From Aphelenchoides besseyi (lineage: Eukaryota; Nematoda; Chromadorea; Rhabditida; Aphelenchoididae), in NCBI GenBank assembly GCA_024699855.1, contig JAMPIQ010000003.1, positions 1,674,001 through 1,738,000 of the forward strand: a stretch of DNA of 64,000 bases. Reading direction: 5' to 3'. A program made the position numbers and the translations under genes. Each line of letters opens with the position of its first letter. Within the stretch, counting starts at the first letter, position 1. Below the pieces are notes generated by a model. It did not search any database. It was given only the letters and a program-made list of their open reading frames with translations, and was not told where the DNA came from. Positions 12,281-22,483 of the stretch are shown here, one piece after another.

Positions 12281-12352
12281 ACAGCGTGGTGCAAAGGTAA
12301 CACGTCTGCACAGAGTTCGGTGGCTCCCAGGTTCAATCCCTGGTCGAGCTGT
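12281..12352 (+). repeat. tRNA-like sequence, possible tRNA-derived SINE head
   Basis: Internal pol III promoter elements are present: an A-box-like TGGTGCAAAGG and a B-box-like GGTTCAATCC inside a perfect T-arm (CCAGG, 7-nt loop, CCTGG). A D-arm can form (GTGC with CAC). The anticodon stem does not pair well and the acceptor ends do not match cleanly, so it is not a normal tRNA. The next 200 bases are more GC-rich than the surroundings and non-coding, as expected of a SINE body. No second copy was noticed in this window. Confidence 0.4.
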
Positions 12353-13296
12353 AATGCGAACTCCGCTGTTCTCGCCCCACCCAGGCGGTACCAATTCTGG
12401 AAGCCAATGGGTACCTTGAATTCAAGGGGAAGCACGGGGGCGCTGTTCAGAGCTGGCAACTCGCAACAGCAATGCCCTTACAATATGCCAAGACCCGAAC
12501 ATAATAGGGCGTTCGGAGCCTCTCCATCGCTTGCGATTGAATCAAAAGAGGGGATTTTTCGTGCTTTCAACTGCTCAGCTTATTTCACTTTAACACATTG
12601 CAGCTTTCCAGTGACTTTGATAAGTATGGTCATTTGTTCTGGAGTTCCATTGAAGAGTTCATTGCTGACAGTCGTTTAAGAGTACGCCAATTTGATTCGA
12701 TCCATAAATTGGCTATCGTCTTTGTTGATCATTCCGGCGATATTTTGAGTTCTTATTCAATAACTGCATCCTGTTCAAACTCGGAACTCCTGAAAAAAAA
12801 GAATCACGGGTTTCATTCGATTCACGTGCCCCCAAATCCAATCGAATTGTCATCGCCTTTGGACTGCGAATCAAAACCATAGCTCGTCTCTCAAAAACCA
12901 GTCCCCTTGAATACTCAACACTAGCGTCCACTGCGAATCGAACATTTCAATTTGGCGAGATTCTTGGCATGGGTTCTGGGGTAAAAGCAGTAGGTTGATT
13001 CCATAGACGAGAACCGATTTCTTCCACTTCGATGTAGCAATCCCAGCTCGGATCAGAAGAATCGTGAACGCGGAACTTTAAGATCAAAGGTGATAAGGTT
13101 TACCAACGACAAGATCTACCGCAAACGATGGCCACCCACTTCGCAACTGTTCGAAATCGGCCGCTCAAAACTGCCGAGGGGAAAATCAAAAGGTCAACTG
13201 CCATTTTTTTGCGCCCCGCGAGTGAACTACTTCCAAAGACGATTCGAAGTCAGCAGCAGGTCAATCAGCTCATTATCAACACCAAACCCCCTGCTT

Positions 13297-13300
<4 letters not shown>
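12353..13300. other. Unassigned region up to the homopolymer tract
   Basis: GC-richer than the flanks until about 12560, then ORFs of 70-110 codons on both strands (for example 12598-12882 plus) with no recognisable domain. I cannot tell whether a real gene is present. Confidence 0.35.
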
Positions 13301-13332
<32 letters not shown>

Positions 13333-13368
13333 AAAAAAAAAGGAAAAAGAAGAAAGAAAAAAAAAAAA

Positions 13369-13401
<33 letters not shown>

Positions 13402-13428
13402 TTTTTTTTTTTTTAAAAACAAAAAAAA
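13301..13428. repeat. Poly-T / poly-A / poly-T low-complexity tract
   Basis: About 28 T, then an A-rich block with scattered G, then more than 30 T and an A-rich end. T-A-T homopolymer alternation of this size is unlike anything else here. It lies 190 bases from the abrupt end of the right inverted-repeat arm, which suggests an assembly join or inserted poly(A) tails rather than a normal simple repeat. Confidence 0.9.
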
Positions 13429-13652
13429 GGTCAATCGATTCGAATGTTCGCTTGGATTAGTGGTTTTTGATCGGCAATAGTTAGCCAGTCTGTCCTCAAG
13501 CAGACAAGTCGGAGAAATAGAACGATGTTGAGTGTCAATCGATCACGTACTCCATCGTCATCCATCGCTTTAGCCTTTGACGCCAAAGATATCGTTGAGT
13601 GTAGTGAAAAACTTTGTTCGCCAAGAGAACATATCAGCCGTCCACCATCTCA

Positions 13653-13751
13653 GGTTTATAAACCTGCAATAAGGTTGGTAAACGAATCCGACACGAGTCG
13701 TGATTTGAATTGTAAATTTTGGAACGCTCTGCTCTCAATGGCAGAGCACAT
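13653..13751 (+). ncRNA. Spliced-leader RNA, SL2-type (copy B, promoter lost)
   Basis: Identical to copy A through leader, donor, second hairpin, Sm-type site and terminal hairpin. The repeat arm ends about 34 bases upstream of the leader, so the shared promoter box at -53 is absent and unrelated sequence stands there. Eight bases present in copy A between -4 and -13 are also deleted. The RNA body is intact but the gene is probably silent, unless the join is an assembly artefact. Confidence 0.75.
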
Positions 13752-14633
13752 ATCCTGATGACAAAGAAGACGAGTGGAAATATTCTCAAACGCACAAATG
13801 TTTGAGTTCCAATGACATGAACAAAAGAGTATTTTCCGGACAATTCGTCGCCTCTTAGCACTGCAAATGTGAATGTCCATCGAATGTTTTAGGATCACCA
13901 TTTTAAGGTGTGTCACGCAAAACCTTTTCCATTAACACGAAATCATTCAAGTGCTGTGTAGTAGACCAACCAAATAAGGAAGTTGCAGAGAAGACACTTC
14001 TTCGCAAGTAAAACCCGTGCTGTGTCTTCGGAGAAACAACTCCACGACAATGAAGAAGCAAAAGAATTTCAATGCACGAAGACCGATTTGCTCGTGGTGT
14101 CCAAAGGAAGAATGAAGCACTTCGTCTATGTGATTCCTGAACTCCGGTGCAGCCATCGTCAAGATCATGAACTCGTATTCGAAGCATCATCTTTTTTTCC
14201 ACTTCTTGGTCGTATTTCTCTTCACTAACACTTCAATAACCTTGTCTCGAGTTTTTCATTTCGTAGCAATAAGCTTTACATTGAAAACACTTCTACGAGA
14301 ACTGTAAGTCCGGGAATGCAGATGGATTGTCGATCACCACAATAGATGACTATGACTTCAAACATCTCCAACCAAAGCTTTTCAGTCCATTGCTGACTAC
14401 TCAAAATTCACTCGCATTTTCGAAAAGTCTTCAGAGCAGTCGGTTGTCTTTTGCGCTTTTTTACTCGGGTGTTCGATTCCCGGAAGTAACAGGCTTCTTA
14501 GTCCTTTTTTGCTATCTTATTCCCGTGTTATTGTGATTAGAGTCCCGGAAATTCGAGTTCATGTGACTTCGATCTCCGGAGCTTACGATCAACGTGAAGA
14601 CTTCGGTTTTCGCTTATGACCACAAAATTTCAG
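13752..14633. other. Spacer between SL RNA copy B and peptidase; no gene recognised
   Basis: Mirror of 1671-2552; see that entry. It holds the peptidase promoter region and no domain I recognise. Confidence 0.5.
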
Positions 14634-17382
14634 ATGTCTGCTATTGCGGGCACACCGTTTCTACTGTCGGCCATTCGTTGGCTATCTTGGGCCATCTGTT
14701 ACCGCAATCAAGCGGAGAGATCGGCATTCGACAAGGACTTTGACGACGCTATTTTGCTGCCATCCATGTATCCAAAAGCCCGTCGCGATAAAACGGTTGT
14801 CGACAATTATCACGGAACAATGGTAAATGATCTTTTGTCAACTAACCTTGTTTAGGCTGCTGATCCATATCGTTGGATGGAGGATCTTGACAGTGAAGAG
14901 ACCAAATCGTACATCGCCGAATTGAACAAAACTGCGAAGACGTTTTTCGAGCAGTCGACGTTGCGTGATAAGTTCGAAGAAAAAAGTGAGTTTTCGCTGT
15001 TGACTTCCTTTCTCGACTGATTAGGTTGATGCAATACAGGAACTACAAGTCTGACTCAGCACCAGATAAACGGGGAGACTTCTACTACACGTATCATTAC
15101 GACGGAACTCATCAACATCCGTATGTTCCTTGATTTTGTGTAACCAATGGCTTCTAGCATCTTGTATCAAAGCAAATCCTACGAAGAGTTGGGCGAAGTC
15201 TTTTTCGATGTCAACAAACTCTCGGAAGATGGATTGATCTCAATCGGCTCTACTGCGTGGTTTAACAATGTAATCTGTTGTCTCTGATTTTAACTCAAAT
15301 TTTTTTCAAGGGAAAGTACGTGGCTTTTGGTTTGTCCGAAAAGGGAAGCGACTACGTCAATATCATGGTAAAGGTTGTCAGTCGGTAATTGAATTGCGAA
15401 GTTTAGTTCATGGAAAACAACGGCAATCAGTTGGGAGACAAAATTTCCGATGTTCGCTATTCAACACCTTGTTGGTTACCTAACAGCACAGCTGTCGTTT
15501 ATACGGTAGGGGAGCGTTGATGTGTTTTTTCACGGTTTCGAATTTAGAAGCTTTTTGCTGCGTAAATCCGATGAAAATGCTGCGGTAGCCGGGACTTGGA
15601 TGTACTGTCTGCTTTCTCACGAAATTGGAACCAATGAAGATGACGTGGTACTTTTCGAATTCTCAGATCGTCCGCACGATAGAACGTAAGCAAAGAATCT
15701 AGCAATCAAGATCTGTGGTTGTAGTTTAGTTGATCTCAGCAATGATAGTACATTGATCCTTATTACAAGATGGGCGAACTGTTCCAGTAATAAAAATCGT
15801 CTTTACTATCATGATTTGAAGGCCACCAACTACCAATTCGATGGCAACTTGGATTTGAAGCCACTTTTCACGGATGGACAACACAAATACGACGTGAGTT
15901 TTGTTTGACAACATTCTTCACACGTTTGTCTTTAGCTTTTATGGACAAATGCTGATGGAGAAGCGTTGGTTTTGACCGACAACGACGCTCCGATGTTCAA
16001 GTTGATTCGCGTCAAATTGGATGTCGGCGAAAAGGATCCGAGCTCGTGGAGGACGGTCATTCCCGAAGACAAAGAACGACTTCTGATTTGGGTATATATT
16101 TTCGGAGGGAATAGAATGCTTGCGGATTATTTACAAGATGGTCACGTAAGTTTGTCGCTTCGGAGTATTCATTGATCAACAAATTAGACGGTTTTCGAGA
16201 TTTTCGATTTGGAAACCGGTCAGTATCTTGAGACGGTGCCGCTACCCTTATCTTCTGCCTTTCTGACGTCTATTCCAGTATATAGCACTGAAGTCTTCTT
16301 CACATACGAAAGTTTAATTCAACCGCGAACCAATGTTCGCCTCGACTATGCACAAGAACGTGAAGACGGCGCTCCATTGAAGCTGGAAGTCATTGAAAAG
16401 TGGAAATACGGCGACTTCGATTCGTCCAAATACGAGACCAAACAGATCTTCTACGAGAGTAAAGACGGCACCAAGATCCCAATGTTTATTGTTGCTGCCA
16501 AAGATGTCAAACTCGATTCCAATAACCCAACGTTGCTCGAAGGCTACGGCGGTTGTAAGTAATGGATATCGGAGTCCGGAAGCTAATGATTCTTTAGTTG
16601 GTTTATATTGTTCGTTAACGTGTGACCCTGCTCGTTGTGTGTGGCTTCAACATTTTAACGGTGTGTATGCTTTTCCATGCATTCGTGGAGGTGGTGAATA
16701 CGGTCGAGTTTGGCACGACGCCGGACGATTAGACAAACAACAAAACTCTTTCGATGACTTCCAAGCTGCTGCCGAGTGGTTAATCAACAACAAATACACA
16801 CGTCCGGAGCGGTTGGCGATCTATGGCTCGAGTCAGGGCGGTTTGTTGGTTGCCGTCTGTGCTCAACAAGCTCCGCATTTGTTTGGCGCTGTAATCGCAG
16901 ACGTGGGGCTTTTTGACATGTATCGACGATATAGTTGCTTGGTCTGGGAACACGAGTATGGAGATCCTTCTGAGCCGGAGCATTTCGAGTTCTTGAAGAA
17001 GTGAAGCGCTTTATTGTTTACAATTTTGATGGCCAGCTTCCAGGTATTCGCCAATGCACAACATTCGCATTCAGAAAGGCAAACAATGGCCGGCTATGTT
17101 GCTAATGACCGGTGATCACGACGATCGTGTTAGCCCGTGGCAAACGTACAAATACATTGCTCAATTGTACCACGTCTTGTCTACGAAGGGCGCTAAAATT
17201 CAAAAGCGTCCGATTCTCGCGCGTATCGAGGCTGATGTCGGCCATGGAGCGTGTGTTTTCAAGGTCATTTGATTGAGAATCATGTGCTTTTTAGCGGAAC
17301 CCCGTTGTCGAAATCGATCAAAGGAAGGGTCGACATGTACGCGTTTCTTGGACGAGTCCTGAAACTCGAATGGAAAGATTGA
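14634..17382 (+). CDS. PREP: Prolyl oligopeptidase (full-length, with two frameshifts)
   Basis: Cytosolic S9A serine peptidase. Thirteen exons can be placed: 14634-14822, 14856-14985, 15025-15120, 15158-15269, 15311-15367, 15407-15505, 15548-15685, 15725-15893, 15936-16145, 16188-16554, 16598-17000, 17044-17250, 17295-17382. The N-terminal RRDKTVVDNYHG and DPYRWMED, the propeller, then DGTKIPMFIV, IRGGGEYG, the nucleophile motif YGSSQGGLLVA, the Asp region TGDHDDRVSP and the His in VGHGAG are all present. The start follows a TTTCAG acceptor. An AATAAA lies at 17411. Compared with the left copy, an A-run (14980-14985) has 2 extra bases and a T-run near 15552 has 1 extra; both break the frame. 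The catalytic half reads through cleanly, so sequence error is a real alternative to decay. Confidence 0.85.
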
Positions 17383-19417
17383 ATTGAATGTCATTTAACT
17401 GTAGCTGTGAATAAACGTATCTTCTTTACTCTCGTTGTTTGTTGTGAGATGTAAACAGGAACCTTCATGGATGCGAATGAACAGATGGCGAAACCCGAGA
17501 GTTCGGAATTCACATTCGACTCGTATTTTCGCTCGGACAGTCGTCTCCAAAGATCACAAGTTTTTGTTAAGTGACTTTTGTTAGCCTCAATGATCAGAGC
17601 TTTTCGATTGAACGTCAGCCATCAATAAGCCTTGTAATAATATTGATCGTGGTGAGTTTGCCATGAATGATACCAAAGCACGGAGTTCCGTTACTTGCTC
17701 GAGATGAATGAACAATCAAACGCAAGATTCTGATCGATAGTCATGTCGTTTTACATCCCAAAGCGCTTCCTAAGAGATCGGGAAAAGGTTTAACAACAAC
17801 AAGTTTAGCCAATCGGTTTAAAAACAGCAATACGAAAGAAGGAAAAGGACCTACGACTCAAGTCGCGGACCGTGGAACAAACACTGGAGAAAATTCGAAG
17901 GAACCGATCGGCAAACGAGGCCCGTGGACCTTTTGATCCGTAACAATTTAAGCGATTTGATGGTTTCTTTGTGTTCTGACGCGAAAGTGATGTTTATTCG
18001 TAAGTGACTGTGTTGACGCATGATTTAAATACGAAAGAACTGCAAATACAACGTCGACTTTTCCGAACAGCATAAAGACAATTGTCTAGAGAAAAGTTAT
18101 TGGAAGTCATACATGACGGGTAATCAGATGGCCGCTGTTGTTCAAGTATGTTCGAGTCTTGAACTCAGTGGTTAAATCAACATCAATATTCTACCCTTAC
18201 AAACAGAGTTATTTCGCCGTATCGCGTCTTATCTCTGCGACGATTTAATTGATCGCTGGTTTTACGGTTCCGTCGATCTTTCGAAGTAACAGATGAAATT
18301 CGCCGGATTTTTCCCCAAGTTTAACTCGCACGTCTCAATGCGTACGTTCGGTTTAGTTACTCCAATGAGCTTATTCCTTTTTGAGACTTCTCTGAACTCT
18401 TCTTCCCCAGCCATGCAAAGTTGCTTCCAATAACTATAATAGATTCGACCATTATAACAGCATCTCTGAAAGTACAATGAGTATTCCGACAAACTGTACA
18501 TCTAATTCATAAAACGATTATTGCAAGTCGCTCTCTTTAAATCCGTCTCTATTCTCTCCTGAAGATCGTAATTCGAGTTGGATATCAAGTAAGTTTAACT
18601 GATCAATTTTTTGTAGTACCAGTTAGTAAGGGGTGTGGTACTTCTTTAAGCTGAATGTTTGGTTTTCTTCTATTTTTCCGCTTTTGCATACCATAGGACA
18701 CGAACATAGAAGCTTCTGTAGTTGACAATCTTGGTGTTAGAGACTAGGTCAAGCACAAATATCAGAGACACTCGATTCTTCCATATATTTCTACTCCGTA
18801 CATAACTGTGTAGCAACAATACACAACTTTAAAACCTTGACAATTGTAATCAGAATAACCGGTTGTCCGCTATTCTTTCACCATTTGAGTGTTTCTACAT
18901 CTACTCATTCTCGATATTCAGTCATTCCGCCAAGCTTGCTCTTCCTTTTTCTTCATAACAAGTTCACGTATTGTCCATCTGCAGGCTGCTTGTGCTCACC
19001 TATCATCAATCTATCATTCCAATACGTTAAGAGCATTTCGATGTGCGGAGAGTCGGAGGACGAAGTTGAGAATCGGATAAAATCGCCAAGTGGAGTTCTT
19101 ATCGGAAAAAAGAGTCCAAAGGTAAAGACGGTATGAATAGTTGTGGTTTAATCGAACGGTGGTAAAGGAGAATTTAGTGTTTTTGACGAGTTTAGAGAAT
19201 TCGAGAATTTTCCCGATAATTGGTGAACACTATTTTTGAGGTCTTGAAGTGCTCGAGTCTAATGGTCTTTTTGAATTTCCGCATCTGTTTTCAATTTGAT
19301 GAGACACAATTAGGTGGATCCAAATTGTTTTCAAGCATAATGTTTCAGATACTCATCTTCTTCCATAGTTCCAATGGTACAAGAGTTCATCGGGTTCCAT
19401 GAGTTCATCTGATTGAT
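17383..19417. other. Gene-poor region
   Basis: Short overlapping ORFs (18262-18501 minus, 18837-19136 plus, 19220-19402 plus) without family resemblance or convincing splice pattern. No RNA gene or repeat seen. Confidence 0.4.
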
Positions 19418-19806
19418 CTAACGCGGTCGGACATTATGTCTTTTGGCAGCCCAATGTTCAGATCTTCGGCAATCGTAGAGTTGGCACAAATAGTTGGGTG
19501 CTCTAATGAGTCCGTCGGCTGCGACCACTCGTCGGTCTGTTGTCGATTGTTGCTGTAGGTACCCCGTCAGTTGAAGCAATTTACACGAACAATTTCCAAC
19601 TTCGATTGTAATCTCCAATGGAAAGATGATTTTCGCTGAAGTAATAATGGGGTTATTGTACCAAACGCTTTTTCCGGCAGCATAACTGATTTGTGGTCTG
19701 ACCGAAGGAGCGCAGCTACTCACTGATATGTCCGAACATACTGTTCAATTCCGGCTTTTAATCCGAAGCTTTGTAACATTTCAATGGTGCACTCCACTAC
19801 GAACAT
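19418..19806 (-). CDS. Hypothetical small two-exon protein
   Basis: From the ATG at 19806 an exon giving MFVVECTIEMLQSFGLKAG and EQYVRTY joins, through a 38-nt GTGAGT-AATCAG intron, to a second exon beginning YAAGKSVWYNNPIITSAK and ending at a TAG near 19418. About 115 residues, with no signal peptide or membrane helix and no domain recognised. Support is the intron, whose size and signals match genuine genes here, and the open frame on both sides. It could still be chance. Confidence 0.3.
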
Positions 19807-20606
19807 CGCTTTCTTTACAATTCTTTATATGATTGTTACTGGAATGTGTGATGGTCGCAGTCGTTCTGTACATCAATAGATAGATAGGTTGTGACAATAA
19901 AAGTGTTAGCTGGTTGTTTTAAGTGTTCCGTCCGGCTTGTTCACATTGGTTTCGTCAACAATGCTCAACTCAGCGGTCATTTTCCAGAAGATCGTTCATT
20001 AGTGCGAGGTTCATCCGCATTCGGTCCCGTTCACTTCATCGAGTGGTCGCGATTCGAACAGAAGGACAATAAAAGTTCCGTAAATTTGAATGTTTTTGTG
20101 ACTGTTTAAGATATCTCACAATGTTGAGATTATGCACTCTCAAATACGTTTAATGCTTATCCAATTACCATGTTTCCGTATACCGCTAGAATTCAAATCC
20201 AGTTTGAACGTATGTTGTTTATTGATAAGGTAAAGCCACTCGAATAAGCATTTCAGAGAGTTATGAATGCACATGTCGTTAGCTACTCGTCGCATAGAGT
20301 GAACGCTTATTGGAAGCTTCAATTTGTTCTGTAGTACAAGAGAAACTACCTTATTACGCTGTATTTTGACGTACCGTTTTGTGTTGTTCATGTCAGTTAT
20401 AAAACAATCTGTGATGGTGATTCTTTAGATTTTGAAATATCAGAAGTTTAAAAGATTGATAGTTCAAGAAAACTTCCGATTAAGCTAATAACGTAATCAA
20501 TGGAATACTATCGTCGTTTGGATGAACTACAACCAAATACGCATTGTCTGATTGTTGTCTTAATCAATTTTGCATTCCATCAAAGTTTCCTTTTCCGCTT
20601 TTATGA
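19807..20606. other. Intergenic; nothing recognised
   Basis: An 83-codon minus ORF at 20140-20391 is Leu/Lys-rich and has no recognised homologue or splice support. Confidence 0.4.
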
Positions 20607-21383
20607 CTAGAATACTTTCGTCCATATGCACGTCTCCTTGTTTAGTGAACGAGTTAAGTGCACGATAAAATCGAGCATATCGTAACTCCGGCTCTTCTTA
20701 CTTGAGGACTCCGATGAGATATCCACAACTGCTTGCTGAACACTGTTGATAAAGAATAGAAAGTTTATTAGCAAAAAACACAAAAAACCTAAGAATTTGG
20801 ACGGCAAATCACATACTTCTCGCAACTCGGACAGAAAACATGACTGTCGGATTTTAACAGGGAACGGTAGTATGTGGACGGTGGAATGTTTTCGGTCCGA
20901 GCGTGAAGCAAGTGATATTGGCCGAAGGCCCACAATCTGTCCATCCGCCGTCCGAGAATTGCGTTGATTCCACGGAGAAGGCGTTGTTGATGGCGCAGAT
21001 GAGGGCCATCGATGATATAGCCGTAGACGAACTGGTAGTCTAAACGTAGTTTGAGTTCGTCTATTGGACTTAATCCTGGCTGTTTATAGGCCAGGTACTG
21101 CTGGATCGGCTCGGCTCGAGTTGTGTGTTCGGCAGAACAACTGTGTTGGCGAGGCACTTGTTCTTACCGAACAAACGTAGTCCAATATGGTCGTTGCCGT
21201 TAGTGGGGAACTTAAAGGGTTATTATTCATTACCTGTTGCATGCAACGGCCATCGGGGCCCATATACAGGCACAAACGGTGTCCTTTACTGTTAAACCAA
21301 CTGCAAAGAAGAAGATTACTAAAAGAACTACAACAAAAAACTTACATGTCGAAAAAATTGTAGAAGTCGTTAATATTGAACAT
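20607..21383 (-). CDS. Hypothetical protein with a CPSC motif
   Basis: Start MFNINDFYNFFD at 21383, joined by a GTAAGT-TTTGCAG intron to WFNSKGHRLCLYMGPDGRCM. A longer downstream exon reads AEPIQQYLAYKQPGLSPIDE, then YGYIIDGPHLRHQQRLLRGI, SDSHVFCPSC, and splices with a GTATGT donor to a Ser/Lys-rich last exon ending at 20607. The join between exon 2 and the long exon needs a frame change near 21105-21120, where GAGCC occurs twice in tandem; that duplication may be the lesion or an error. The long exon resembles the helix-then-zinc-ribbon layout of CK2 beta only loosely; I do not assign it. Confidence 0.4.
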
Positions 21384-22225
21384 TTTTGAAACTCAATTAA
21401 ATAGCACGATAGAAACAGTGATAAACGAAAAGGGCGAGTGAATAACCGACTAAATTCACAACAAAGTTGCGAACTCAATTCGGATATCCACTCGCCCAAC
21501 TGACTGATATGGAAGTTGACTATATATACATATAACAGATTACCTTGAGTACTTGACTTGTGACAATCATCTTGTAATGCTGCGGTCAGGTCATTAGAAC
21601 TTTGCTTGCAGTAATTTAATTTTCAAAAAGTCTCGCTGTTCGTTGTGTCCTAAAACAAACCCCAGGTAGAGTACCCGAAAAAATTGACATCTACTAGAAC
21701 TACAATAGTTGCCCTTTATCATCGTGTTTCCTGACCACGAGGTGTTGATTACAAATTTCAGCATGATATTTACAGTCAACATAGCGTTGGAGTTTTGCAA
21801 GATATGCAAAAACCGTCATTTTAGTGTGCGTCCATTCCATGATAAGACAAATGTAAATTGCTTGCTCACTGATGAGTAACGAGCAATGTGTTGGGTGAAT
21901 TTGATAATTCACTTATTCGTCTTACTGACACTTACCGGGGTTGCTAAAACAACCGATGTTAACACGATTTTTTCACTTAAACTTTCACTCCCTCGTTCCA
22001 CATACTTTGTTTCTATTAACAAATAACTGATAACGTTTAAATGAGCAGAATCTTTCCGTTTGTTGTTGAGCTTCATAGTGAAAATACAATAAATTGCCTA
22101 TAGTTATGCAATTCCGTCTTTTGCTTTGCTTTTAAAAGAGTTACTTGATTCCAGAATCTTAAAGAATTTGCTATATTAAAAATGAGAGCTAACCGTTTGA
22201 ATGTTACCCAATTATAGTTAACCAT
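21384..22225. other. Intergenic with one inverted repeat
   Basis: GGGCGAGTG at 21432-21440 is complementary to CACTCGCCC near 21489-21497, about 48 bases apart; a cruciform or hairpin is possible. Otherwise AT-rich, no gene recognised. Confidence 0.4.
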
Positions 22226-22405
22226 TTAATTTGTGAGCGGCTCCGAAGTTAACGGTTGGGTGATCAAAGTCATTCGATTCATATGCTCTTTCACTTCTTG
22301 TACTGGCAATTGTTGTTCGCGCAGTTGTTTAACTTGAGTTGCAATCAAGGCCTCTGGTCGTTGTTTGGACAATTTCGAGTATCGGTTGATGACCGATTTC
22401 TTCAT
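22226..22405 (-). CDS. Possible small charged protein (59 codons) or last exon
   Basis: An ATG-to-TAA frame giving MKKSVINRYSKLSKQRPEAL then QVKQLREQQLPVQEVKEHM. The composition (Gln, Lys, Glu, few small residues) looks coding and helical. The frame is open for about 13 codons upstream of the ATG before a stop, so it could be the last exon of a longer gene, but I found no clear acceptor. Function unknown. Confidence 0.25.
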   Translation of the reverse strand: MKKSVINRYSKLSKQRPEALIATQVKQLREQQLPVQEVKEHMNRMTLITQPLTSEPLTN

Positions 22406-22483
22406 ATTCGTGGATTCATATCCGGAGATTTCGGGTGTGGAAGTGGGGAAGATTTAGTCGTATGGGATGATCAAAGCGAGTAA

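Larger units (their letters stand above)
13619..16308. repeat. Right arm of the long inverted repeat
   Basis: Reverse complement of 1-2693. The left arm is cut by the window edge, so the true repeat may extend further into the peptidase gene. Three homopolymer runs are longer here than in the left arm: A-run at about 14980-14985, T-run in the intron near 15523, T-run at about 15552. Eight bases upstream of the SL RNA are missing here. Confidence 0.9.

Noticed and set aside
14455..14490. tRNA T-arm-like sequence (GTGTTCGATTCCCGG) and its mirror at 1815-1850
   Set aside because: No matching acceptor stem, D-arm or anticodon stem could be placed upstream; the CGGG/CCCG pairing is off register for a T-arm. 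Probably chance.
20795..21160. Casein kinase 2 beta subunit
   Set aside because: Only the CPSC and a general helix-then-ribbon layout match; the first Cys pair and diagnostic CK2 beta residues are missing.
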